Source: Oscillospiraceae bacterium
GTDB lineage: Bacteria; Bacillota_A; Clostridia; Oscillospirales; Ruminococcaceae
NCBI GenBank assembly: GCA_004558145.1
Contig: SFDQ01000007.1
Location: forward strand, 32,394-96,393
Direction of reading: 5' to 3'
Length of the DNA stretch: 64,000 nucleotides
The notes beneath the pieces were generated by a model. The model did not search any database. It was not told the DNA's origin and saw nothing but the letters and a program-made list of their open reading frames with translations. The position numbers were made by a program, and so were the translations under genes. Positions within the stretch are counted from its first letter, which is position 1, and every line of letters starts with the position of its first letter. Below are positions 22,512-29,643 of the stretch, piece after piece.

Positions 22512-23271
22512 ATGCGAACCACTCCACCGCGCGGCGGGCGGAGAAATTCTCTTCCAGCCAGGCGCGCACGGCGGTGGTGTCGAACTGCCAGGCGTAGGTG
22601 GGGCAGGCAAAGCGGCAGGCCATGCAGTTGATGCACTTTTCGCTGTCCACTTCCAGCAATTCGTTCAGCGCCCCGGCAGGGCACACCCGCACGCAGCGGC
22701 CGCAGTGGTTGCAGCGCTCCTTGTCGCGGCTGCGCCCGGTGGGCCGCAGGGGCTTGCGGGGCGCGTCCGCGTCGCCGGGCAGAGCGGCGGGGCGCAGGGG
22801 TTCGTTCTCACAGGCAGCCAGCACTTTTCGGGCAAAGGCGGCAAAAGCGGGCATGTCCTCTTCGTCGGGCCGGCCCGCGCCCAGGGACGGGGCGGAGACA
22901 TGGGGCGTGATAGGGGCGATGCCGCCCACGCAGACAAAGCCCTGTTTCGTCATCTGCCGTGCGGCGGCCGCCAGGGCGTTCTCATAGTCCCGGTTGCCAT
23001 AGGCCGCCAGGATGACGCAGGGGCCGCCCTGACCCCGGAGCTGGCCGAAAAGGCCCTCCACCCGGGGACCAAAGCCGCCGTACACCGGCAGGGCCAGCAC
23101 CAGCAGTTCGTCCTTTGCCACCGGGATGGCCGCCGGCAGTTTTGCGGGCGGGCAGGTGCAGTCGATGTACTCCGCCGGCAGACCAAACTGCTCGCACAGC
23201 AGCATCGCGGCGCGTTTTGTGCCGCCGGAGGGGCTGAAGTATGCCGCTTTGATGGCTTTGATGGGGCTCAT
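22510..23271 (-). CDS. EFR1-type flavodoxin-ferredoxin fusion protein
   Basis: A 253-residue protein: N-terminal flavodoxin-like domain (AAYFSPSGGTKRAA binds the FMN phosphate; LALPVYGGFGPRVEGL), C-terminal double [4Fe-4S] domain (CNHCGRCVRVCPAGA and CINCMACRFACPTYA). EFR1 proteins are common in anaerobes and pass low-potential electrons; the partner is unknown. There is no clear promoter in the 73-base gap to hisH-like upstream, so it may be expressed with the acetamidino operon, although that is not shown. Confidence 0.88.
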   Translation of the reverse strand: MSPIKAIKAAYFSPSGGTKRAAMLLCEQFGLPAEYIDCTCPPAKLPAAIPVAKDELLVLALPVYGGFGPRVEGLFGQLRGQGGPCVILAAYGNRDYENALAAAARQMTKQGFVCVGGIAPITPHVSAPSLGAGRPDEEDMPAFAAFARKVLAACENEPLRPAALPGDADAPRKPLRPTGRSRDKERCNHCGRCVRVCPAGALNELLEVDSEKCINCMACRFACPTYAWQFDTTAVRAWLEENFSARRAVEWFA

Positions 23272-23344
23272 TTCCGGTCACGTTCCTTTGCATTCGTTTT
23301 TCTTGATTATAACGCCCGGCGCGCCCCCTCGTCAACGCCGCAGG

Positions 23345-23986
23345 TCAGCCCAGCCCCTCCACAAAAGCCCGCAGCATGGCAAGACCCGCCGGGCCGCTCT
23401 TTTCCGGGTGGAACTGAAAGCCGGCCACGTTCCCCCGCTGCACCGCGGCGCAGACGGTGCGGCCGCCGTACTCCACCGTGGCGGCGCAGTCCTCACGGCG
23501 GCGGGGCAGCGCCTGAAAGCTGTGGACGAAATAGACCTCGTCGCCGTTTTTGGTATTTTTGAAAAGGCCTCGCTCCGCGCCGGGGGCGAGGGTCAGGGCG
23601 CTCCAGCCGATGTGGGGCACCTTGAGGGGCGCGCCCTCCGCCGTTTTTTCCGGCAGCGGCTCCACCGTGCCCTCCACAAGGCCCAAACCTTTGTTCAGGC
23701 CACCCTCGGTGCTGGAATCCAGCAGCATCTGCATGCCGAGGCAGATGCCCAGGAGAGGCGTGCCCTCCCCTGCCTTTTGCAGAAGCGGCTCCACCAGATG
23801 CTGGCGGTGCAGCTGCGCCATGCCGTCGGCAAAAGCGCCCACGCCGGGCAGCACCAGCGCCCCGGCGCGCAAGACGTCCCCCGGCTCGGCGGCGAAGCAC
23901 ACATCCGCGCCGCAGTGCTCCAGTGCACGGCGCACGCTCAGAAGATTGCTGCGCCCGTAATCCACCACTGTTACCACCGGTCTCAT
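23345..23986 (-). CDS. HisH2/WbuY-like glutamine amidotransferase subunit (acetamidino-sugar synthesis)
   Basis: A 213-residue class I glutamine amidotransferase of the HisH family: VDYGRSNLLSVRRAL, nucleophile Cys in LLGICLGMQML, and the catalytic His-Glu in FQFHPEKSG. It releases ammonia from glutamine and passes it to the HisF-like partner. No other histidine genes are nearby. Instead it forms a tight operon (four-base overlaps) with an HisF2-like protein and a PP-loop sugar amidotransferase, the three-gene set known as WbpG/HisF2/HisH2 in Pseudomonas and WbuX/Y/Z in E. coli. I therefore assign it to glycan modification and not to histidine synthesis. Confidence 0.85.
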   Translation of the reverse strand: MRPVVTVVDYGRSNLLSVRRALEHCGADVCFAAEPGDVLRAGALVLPGVGAFADGMAQLHRQHLVEPLLQKAGEGTPLLGICLGMQMLLDSSTEGGLNKGLGLVEGTVEPLPEKTAEGAPLKVPHIGWSALTLAPGAERGLFKNTKNGDEVYFVHSFQALPRRREDCAATVEYGGRTVCAAVQRGNVAGFQFHPEKSGPAGLAMLRAFVEGLG

Positions 23987-24753
23987 CGTCTCACCTCCAC
24001 GCCCAGAGCTCGCACTTCTTCTTTCAGTGCGGGCACGTCGGTCTTGCCGTAGTGCAGGATGCTGCCCACCGCCACCGCGTCCGCGCCGCCCTTTGCGGCG
24101 GCGGCTACGTCTTCGGCGCAGGCTGCTCCCCCAGCGGCGATGACCGGCACGTCCACCAGGTCCGCCACCGCGGCGATCAGCTCCTGGTCCATCCCCTTTT
24201 GAAAGCCCTCTTTATCCACGCTGGAGAGCAGTATCTCCCCCGCGCCGAGGGAAACGGCCTCTTTGGCCCATTCCAGCACGTCTTTGCCGGAGTGCTCCCG
24301 GTCGTTGTCGTAGTAGGCCTCCCAGCCGGCGGCGGGGCGGGCGGGGTCCCGGCGCTTTGCCTGGATGCTGAGCACCATGCACTGACTGCCAAAGGCGCGG
24401 GCGATTTCGGTGATGAGGGCCGGGCGGCGCAGGGCGGCGGTGTTCACCGCGGCCTTGTCCGCCCCGCTTTTCAGCACCGCGCCCACATCCTGCACGCTGC
24501 GCAAACCGCCGCCCGCCGTGATGGGGATGAACACGTCGGCAGTGGTGCGCTCCAGGATATTGCCCAGGTTGTTGCGCTCATAGAGGCTGGCCACCGTGTC
24601 CAGATACAGTATCTCGTCGACGCCCTGCTCATAATAGCGGCGGGCGAAGTCGTGGGGGTCGCCCAGCTTGCGCAGGCCCTCGTACTGGATGCCCTTCACC
24701 AGAAAGTCATCCTTCACATCCAGGCGCGCGATGAGGCGTATTTTCCGGCTCAT
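23983..24753 (-). CDS. HisF2/WbuZ/AglZ-like acetamidino modification protein
   Basis: A 256-residue TIM barrel of the HisF superfamily. The start, IRLIARLDVKDDFLVKGIQYEGLRKLGDP and DEILYLDTVASLYERNN, has the wording of the sugar-acetamidino subgroup, where true HisF has CLDVKDGRVVKG. Phosphate-binding loops GGGLRSV and AAGGAA are kept, and Asp residues corresponding to the HisF catalytic pair are present. It should channel ammonia from the HisH-like subunit. It overlaps both neighbours by four bases (ATGA), showing translational coupling. Confidence 0.88.
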   Translation of the reverse strand: MSRKIRLIARLDVKDDFLVKGIQYEGLRKLGDPHDFARRYYEQGVDEILYLDTVASLYERNNLGNILERTTADVFIPITAGGGLRSVQDVGAVLKSGADKAAVNTAALRRPALITEIARAFGSQCMVLSIQAKRRDPARPAAGWEAYYDNDREHSGKDVLEWAKEAVSLGAGEILLSSVDKEGFQKGMDQELIAAVADLVDVPVIAAGGAACAEDVAAAAKGGADAVAVGSILHYGKTDVPALKEEVRALGVEVRR

Positions 24754-26117
24754 GCCTGCCCCTCCTTCTGCGGCGCGCCATAATCGCAGAGGCTCTCGCC
24801 CTCAAAGGGCGTGTGGCGCAGGCTCCAGCGGCCGTTCTCGTACTGCCACAGATGGGGCGAGCGGAAGCGGTCGGCCAGATGCATGAAGTAGTCCAGGTCC
24901 ATCTCCGGCTGCTCAAAGCAGTCGGCGGCGGCACCGAAGTGCTTTTTGTCGATGGAGATGTACTGGAAGAAGTCCTGGGCGAAGCGCATGGGGAACTCGC
25001 CGTCGAACTTTTTGCAGAGGGCCACCCCCTCCTCCCGGGTGATCTCGTGGTTGCGGATCTCCTGGGCCGCATCGTAGGTGCAGCGGCCGATGCCGTATTT
25101 GATGTAGGTGGTGTAGTAGAAGAAGTCGTCCACCTTGTCGTCGATGGAGTTGTATTTGGAGTAGGTGCCCGCCGTGCGCTCGGGGCTGGGCACAAAGCCG
25201 CCGTGCTCCACGCTGTAATAATAAGCCCCCTGGGGATGCCATTTTTCGTAATAGCCCATGTAGTGCACCTGGATGTGGTTTTTCTCCACATCCGAGGTGT
25301 CGCTGGGCAGGTAGATGGCCAGGTCCGCCTTGTCCACCTTGAAGTCCTCTTCCAGCTGGCGCAGGGACACGCCGCCCAGATAGATGTGGTCAAAATCGTT
25401 GGTGGCAAAGAAGTGCTCGTCCCGCAGGGCGCTGTCGTTGTCGGCGATGGGGTTGCCGAACTCGGCCTCGTTCTCGCCGTAGAACACCAGCGGGATGCCG
25501 AACTTGGCGGCCATTTTTGGGGCCAGCTGCTTCTGGCCCAGGATGAAGGGCTGGAAGGGATGGAACAGGTTCTCGGTGGCAAGGCGGGTGAGCAGGCGGT
25601 GGGTCAGGCCGTTGGGGGTGCACAGGTAGTTGTCGAACCCGGCGTGGATCCACGCCTCAAAGTTCTGCCAGCCCCAGGGGGTGTAGATGTGAGGCGCCCA
25701 GGTGACGGTGAGGGGGTGCATGCCGTACTTGTATTTCAGCAGATGGGCGGCGTAGAAGCTGTCCTTGCCGCCGCTGCCCGGCACAAGGCAGTCGTAGCTG
25801 CCGTCGGTCTTGCGGTAGCGGTCGCACAGTTCCCGCAGCTGCCGCTCCCGGTCGGCCCAGTCGATCTTGCCCTCCTTGTTGTGGCAGGCGTGGCAGGCGT
25901 CGCACACGCCGTCCTCCTGGATGACCATGGTCTTTTTCTTCGAGTGGATGGTGTGCTCGAACTCATAGCAGCTGTTGGGCTTCTGGTTGGTCATCACGCA
26001 CTCTTTGCAGTACTGCACATTCTGGGGCAAGCCGAAGAAGGTCTCCCGCTTTTCGGGTGGGATGTCCGGGGCGTATTTTGAATAGTCGATGGGGATATAA
26101 CGGGGAAGTTTTTCCAT
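24750..26117 (-). CDS. N-acetyl sugar amidotransferase (WbpG/PseA/LegG-like PP-loop enzyme)
   Basis: A 455-residue enzyme with two CxxC pairs near the N-terminus (YCKECVMTNQKPN and CDACHACHNKEGKIDW) and the ATP-pyrophosphatase loop LVPGSGGKDSFYAAHLLKYKYGMHPLTVTW. Family members adenylate an N-acetyl group on a nucleotide sugar or sialic-acid-like sugar and replace oxygen by ammonia, giving an acetamidino group on O-antigen, capsule or flagellin sugars. Here it heads an operon with the HisF2- and HisH2-like subunits, but no sugar-nucleotide or glycosyltransferase genes are in the window. ATG 26117 follows AGAAGGG. A massive hairpin terminator lies in its leader. Confidence 0.9.
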   Translation of the reverse strand: MEKLPRYIPIDYSKYAPDIPPEKRETFFGLPQNVQYCKECVMTNQKPNSCYEFEHTIHSKKKTMVIQEDGVCDACHACHNKEGKIDWADRERQLRELCDRYRKTDGSYDCLVPGSGGKDSFYAAHLLKYKYGMHPLTVTWAPHIYTPWGWQNFEAWIHAGFDNYLCTPNGLTHRLLTRLATENLFHPFQPFILGQKQLAPKMAAKFGIPLVFYGENEAEFGNPIADNDSALRDEHFFATNDFDHIYLGGVSLRQLEEDFKVDKADLAIYLPSDTSDVEKNHIQVHYMGYYEKWHPQGAYYYSVEHGGFVPSPERTAGTYSKYNSIDDKVDDFFYYTTYIKYGIGRCTYDAAQEIRNHEITREEGVALCKKFDGEFPMRFAQDFFQYISIDKKHFGAAADCFEQPEMDLDYFMHLADRFRSPHLWQYENGRWSLRHTPFEGESLCDYGAPQKEGQA

Positions 26118-26148
26118 GATGAAGGTCCCTTCTTTCTTTTTTCATAAC

Positions 26149-26221
26149 AAAAAGGCAGGGCAAAGGCGCCATGACGGCAAGAGAGAACGCTCCCTTGCCC
26201 GGCGGGCGCCTTTGCCCTGCC
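26149..26221 (-). terminator. Very long hairpin terminator between the ANTAR gene and the acetamidino operon
   Basis: Perfect 17-bp outer stem (GGCAGGGCAAAGGCGCC with its complement), an inner GGCAAGGGAG/CTCTCTTGCC stem with one mismatch, then TTTTTG on the minus strand. No room for a separate promoter lies before it, so the sugar operon may depend on read-through. Confidence 0.9.
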
Positions 26222-26234
26222 CTGTGTTGGTTTT

Positions 26235-26795
26235 TTATGATTCGCCGTAGGTGCGGATGATGGCCTGCGCCGCCTCCCGGCTGGAGATGCGGGCGTCCAT
26301 TGCCCGCTTTTCGATGAGGCGGTGGGCCTCCTCTTCGGTGAGGCCTGCGTGGAGCGCCAGCAGGCATTTGGCCTGGCATATCACCCGCGCCTCGTCCAGC
26401 CGCTTTGTGAGGCGGCGGTTCTGGTCGATGATCTTCTGCATCCGCTGGTGGCCGGCGCGCAGAAGGCGCACCGCGAAGGCCGCCTGCTGGCGGGAGAGGG
26501 GCTTTGGCAGCACCAGCACCCCGTATTTTTCCAGCCCCGCGGCGACCTTGTCCGCCTGGGGCGCGGCGCAGAGGAAAATGACGTCCAGGCCGCTTTCCAC
26601 CGCCTGGATGGCCAGCTCACGGCCGAACTCGTCCGGCAGCGGGGCGTTGATGACCATCAGGCTGCCGCCGCCCGCGGTGAAGCCCCGGCGGGCCTCCCCC
26701 GCGCTGGTGCAGCACACGGCAGGCCCGCCCGCCGCGAACACGCTTTTCAGCGCTTCATGGGTCTGTTTTTCCCCGACGATCCACACGCCTGCCAT
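26235..26795 (-). CDS. ANTAR-domain antiterminator with a degenerate receiver domain (NitR-like)
   Basis: A 186-residue protein. Residues 1-115 look like a response-regulator receiver, but the phosphate-accepting Asp is Asn in LMVINAPLPDEFG, while the Lys of VLPKPLS is kept. A linker helix leads to the C-terminal ANTAR domain (about 130-186: LDEARVICQAKCLLALHAGLTEEEAHRLIEKRAMDARISSREAAQAII), which binds RNA hairpins and prevents termination. It follows glnA by 32 bases on the same strand, as NitR does in Clostridium saccharobutylicum. I prefer ATG 26795 after AGGTG; GTG 26804 is the alternative. Likely regulates the leaders with terminators in front of glnA, glnN and gltB. Confidence 0.88.
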   Translation of the reverse strand: MAGVWIVGEKQTHEALKSVFAAGGPAVCCTSAGEARRGFTAGGGSLMVINAPLPDEFGRELAIQAVESGLDVIFLCAAPQADKVAAGLEKYGVLVLPKPLSRQQAAFAVRLLRAGHQRMQKIIDQNRRLTKRLDEARVICQAKCLLALHAGLTEEEAHRLIEKRAMDARISSREAAQAIIRTYGES

Positions 26796-26827
26796 GCCTT
26801 TCACCTGCCTTTTGGGGGGAAGTTTTG

Positions 26828-28144
26828 TCAGATGCGGTCAAAATACTGCTGCATCTCGTACTCGTGGGGGTCCTCCGCCCCGGCGCTGGCCGCGGCCACC
26901 CGCCGCTTCTGGGCGAGGTAGGAATCCAGCAGGCGGGCCGGGAGGGTCTGCTGCAAAAAGCGGCTCTCTTCCGCCGCCTTCACCGCTTGGGCAAGGCTTG
27001 CGGGCAGCGTGGCCGCCACCGGGCCCGCGCCGCCGGTGGCGAAGAGGTCCCGGTCAGCGGCGGCCGGCAGAGGCAGGCCGTCCCGGATGCCCTCCATGCC
27101 GGCTTCCAGCAGAAGGGCGGTGACGTAATAGGGATTGCAGGCCGGGTCCGGGCTGCGCAGTTCCATGCGGCAGTCCGCGCCGGTGGCCGCCGGCACCCGC
27201 ACCAGCGAAGAGCGGTTCTGGCAGGACCAGCTCACCGTGCCCGGCGCTTCGCAGCAGCCCAGCCGCTGGTAGGAGCCCGGCAGGGGGTTGGCGAATACCG
27301 TCAGCTCCGGCACACGGCGCAGGATGCCCGCCATGAAAGCCGCCGCCACCGGGTCCGGCCGGTCCTTGAAGTTTTCAAAGAGGTTGCGCCCGTCCTTGAT
27401 GACCGAGAAGTTCAGGTGCAGCCCGTTGCCGCTTTTGCCGGGCAGGGGCTTGGGCAGGAAGGAAGCGAACAGGCCGTGCTGCCCCGCGATGGCCTTGACC
27501 ACCGTGTGCACCGTCATCAGGTCGTCCGCCGCCTGCAGGGGCGAGGCGCAGCGGAAGTCGATCTCGTTCTGGCCGGGGCCCTGCTCGTGGTGGCTGCGCT
27601 CGGGCTGGATGCCCATCTCCTCCAGCGTGAGGCAGATGCTGCGGCGCACGTTCTCGCCCCGGTCGATGGGGGCGAGGTCGAAGTAGCCGCCCTGGTCGAA
27701 GGGGATGCGGGTGGGCTGGCCGTGCTCGTCGGTCTCAAAGAGATAGAACTCGCACTCCGGCCCCACCAGGAAGTGGTAGCCCTCCTTTGCCGCCGCCTGC
27801 TCGGTGCGGCGCAGCAGGGCACGGCCGTCCCCCTCGAAGGGGCGGCCGTCGGGGTAGCGCACGTCGCAGAACAGCCGCCCCACGCAGCCTTCGCTGGGCC
27901 GCCAGGGCAGCAGGGCGAAGGTGTCCAGGTCCGGCTGAAGGAACAGGTCCGATTCGGCCACGTTGGCAAAGCCGGGGATGGCGGACGCATCGAAGGACAC
28001 CCCCTGCTCCGCCGCGTGGCGCAGCTGGCTGGACATGATGGCGATGTTCTTCTGCACGCCGAACATGTCGCAGAAGGCCAGACGGATGAACTTGATGTCG
28101 TTTTCCTCCACAAAGCGGAGAAGCTGGTCAAGGGTGTGGGTCAT
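26828..28144 (-). CDS. glnA: Glutamine synthetase type I (short alpha form)
   Basis: A 438-residue type I glutamine synthetase, the length of the Gram-positive GSI-alpha class, which lacks the adenylylation loop. Visible are the N-terminal beta-Grasp, the active-site FLVGPECEFYLFE, the GPGQNEIDFR metal/glutamate region, NGLHLNFSV and the ATP loop NPLPGSYQRL. It makes glutamine from glutamate and ammonia. ATG 28144 follows AGGAGG. Its leader holds a terminator right after the promoter, and the ANTAR gene lies downstream, pointing to control by antitermination. Confidence 0.95.
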   Translation of the reverse strand: MTHTLDQLLRFVEENDIKFIRLAFCDMFGVQKNIAIMSSQLRHAAEQGVSFDASAIPGFANVAESDLFLQPDLDTFALLPWRPSEGCVGRLFCDVRYPDGRPFEGDGRALLRRTEQAAAKEGYHFLVGPECEFYLFETDEHGQPTRIPFDQGGYFDLAPIDRGENVRRSICLTLEEMGIQPERSHHEQGPGQNEIDFRCASPLQAADDLMTVHTVVKAIAGQHGLFASFLPKPLPGKSGNGLHLNFSVIKDGRNLFENFKDRPDPVAAAFMAGILRRVPELTVFANPLPGSYQRLGCCEAPGTVSWSCQNRSSLVRVPAATGADCRMELRSPDPACNPYYVTALLLEAGMEGIRDGLPLPAAADRDLFATGGAGPVAATLPASLAQAVKAAEESRFLQQTLPARLLDSYLAQKRRVAAASAGAEDPHEYEMQQYFDRI

Positions 28145-28178
28145 AAAGGCGCCCCTCCTTTGCAACGGTAAAAATTGC

Positions 28179-28216
28179 AAAAAGCGCTGCGTTGCCCTTG
28201 GGGGAGAACGCAGCGC
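28179..28216 (-). terminator. Leader terminator (attenuator) of glnA
   Basis: GCGCTGCGTT and AACGCAGCGC (28184-28193 with 28207-28216) followed by TTTTT on the minus strand. It lies about 15 bases after the predicted start site and 35 bases before the glnA start codon. Confidence 0.85.
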
Positions 28217-28238
28217 CTTTGCTGTTTCGATTAATGGT

Positions 28239-28267
28239 ATTATACCCGTCCCGGCCGGCCGCGTCAA
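28239..28267 (-). promoter_or_regulatory. Promoter of glnA
   Basis: On the minus strand: -35 TTGACG (28262-28267), 17-base spacer, -10 TATAAT (28239-28244). Confidence 0.85.
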
Positions 28268-28276
28268 GATGTTTTG

Positions 28277-28305
28277 TTGACAAGGGGCGCGGGGAATGCT
28301 ATCCT
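28277..28305 (+). promoter_or_regulatory. Promoter of dapL
   Basis: -35 TTGACA (28277-28282), 17-base spacer, -10 TATCCT (28300-28305). It starts ten bases from the divergent glnA -35 box. Confidence 0.75.
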
Positions 28306-28313
28306 TAAAGGCG

Positions 28314-28372
28314 AACAACGGCGTTCATGCCGCCCGTTTTGCGGGCAGGCCTGGTCGCCGTTTGTTTATTTT
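28314..28372 (+). terminator. Leader hairpin, probable attenuator of dapL
   Basis: AACAACGGCG pairs with CGCCGTTTGTT (one bulge), with an inner GCCCG-TTTT-CGGGC hairpin, then TTTATTTT. It begins at the predicted transcript start. Confidence 0.6.
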
Positions 28373-28402
28373 CCGGCCCGCGGGGCAGAAAGGACACAAA
28401 CC

Positions 28403-29590
28403 ATGGCTCAGATCATCAACCATTCTTTTGATACCATTCCCAAAAGCTACCTGTTCAGCGAGGTGGCCCGCCGGGTGGCGGCCTTCCGCGCCGCACACCC
28501 GGAGAAAGAGCTCATCCCCATGGGCATCGGCGACGTGACCCGGCCTTTGCGCCGCCCGGTCATCGAGGCGCTGAAAAAGGCCGCCGAGGAGCAGGCCCAC
28601 GCCGAAAGCTTTCACGGCTACGGCCCCGAGCAGGGCTATGACTTTTTGCGTGAGGCGGTGCTGGGCCACTACGCGGGCTTTGGCGTGCACCTTGAAAAAG
28701 AGGACGTTTTCATCAGCGACGGAGCCAAAAGCGACCTGGGCAACCTGCCGGACCTGTTCTCCGGGGACTGCGTCGTGCTTCTGCCCGACCCGGTGTATCC
28801 CGTCTACCGGGATTCCAACCTGATGGCCGGGCGCAGGGTGACCTATCTGGCCGCCACTCGCGCCAACGGCTTTGCTCCCCTGCCCGACGAAACCCTGCAC
28901 GCGGACCTTGTCTATCTGTGCAGCCCGGCAAACCCCACCGGCGCGGCCTACACCAGAGAGCAGCTGAAGGTCTGGGTGGACTGGGCCCTGGCCAATGACG
29001 CGGTCATCCTCTACGACGCGGCCTATGAATGCTTCATCCAGGACGACCTGCCCCACAGCATCTACGAAGTGGAGGGCGCGAAGGAGTGCGCCATCGAGGT
29101 TTGCAGTCTGAGCAAGACCGCCGGCTTCACCGGCATGCGCTGCGGCTACACCGTGGTGCCCCACGGCCTTGTGCGGGAGGGGCAGAATCTGCACGATCTG
29201 TGGCTGCGCCGCCAGTGCACCAAGATGAACGGCGTGGCCTACCCCATCCAGCGGGCCGCCGAGGCGGTGTTCACCCCCGAGGGCATGGCCGCCTGCCGCG
29301 AGGACATCGCCGCCTATCTGCGGGCCGCCGCCATCGTGGCGGACGCTCTGGACGAGCTGGGCATCTGGTACTGCGGCGGCAAGAACTCCCCCTACATCTG
29401 GATGGAGTGTCCCAAGGGGATGGACTCCTGGCAGTTCTTCGACGCCCTTTTGGAAAACGCCGGCATCATCGGCACGCCGGGCAGCGGCTTTGGCGAAAAC
29501 GGCGAAGGCTACTTCCGCCTTTCGGCCTTCTCGGGCGAAGAGAACGCCCGCGCCGCCATGGAGCGTCTGCGTGCCTGGCTGCAAAGCTGA
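28403..29590 (+). CDS. dapL: LL-diaminopimelate aminotransferase
   Basis: A 395-residue PLP enzyme of fold type I. Typical DapL pieces are LIPMGIGDVTRPL, SFHGYGPEQGYDFLREAV, ISDGAKSDLGNL, LCSPANPTGAA and the PLP lysine in SLSKTAGFTGMRCGY. It converts tetrahydrodipicolinate directly to LL-diaminopimelate using glutamate, for lysine and peptidoglycan, the one-step route of many Clostridia, cyanobacteria and plants. ATG 28403 follows AGAAAGGAC. It is divergent from glnA, with partly interleaved promoters, and uses glutamate made by the neighbouring nitrogen genes. Confidence 0.93.
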   Translation: MAQIINHSFDTIPKSYLFSEVARRVAAFRAAHPEKELIPMGIGDVTRPLRRPVIEALKKAAEEQAHAESFHGYGPEQGYDFLREAVLGHYAGFGVHLEKEDVFISDGAKSDLGNLPDLFSGDCVVLLPDPVYPVYRDSNLMAGRRVTYLAATRANGFAPLPDETLHADLVYLCSPANPTGAAYTREQLKVWVDWALANDAVILYDAAYECFIQDDLPHSIYEVEGAKECAIEVCSLSKTAGFTGMRCGYTVVPHGLVREGQNLHDLWLRRQCTKMNGVAYPIQRAAEAVFTPEGMAACREDIAAYLRAAAIVADALDELGIWYCGGKNSPYIWMECPKGMDSWQFFDALLENAGIIGTPGSGFGENGEGYFRLSAFSGEENARAAMERLRAWLQS

Positions 29591-29602
29591 ATCCCTTCAC
29601 AG

Positions 29603-29643
29603 AAAAAGCAAGCGCCCTGGAAAACTCCGGGGCGCTCATTTTT
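29603..29643. terminator. Bidirectional terminator between dapL and pyrG
   Basis: AGCGCCCTGG and CCGGGGCGCT arms (one wobble), T-run on the plus side and an AAAAA run on the left for the minus strand. Confidence 0.8.

Noticed and set aside
23345..24753. HisH and HisF as histidine biosynthesis
   Set aside because: No other his genes are present, the HisF-like protein has the acetamidino-subgroup N-terminus, and both are translationally coupled to a sugar amidotransferase.
28145..28402. T-box or glutamine riboswitch in the glnA/dapL region
   Set aside because: I saw no T-box sequence (TGGNACC), and the leaders are too short for known glutamine riboswitch folds ahead of the terminators.
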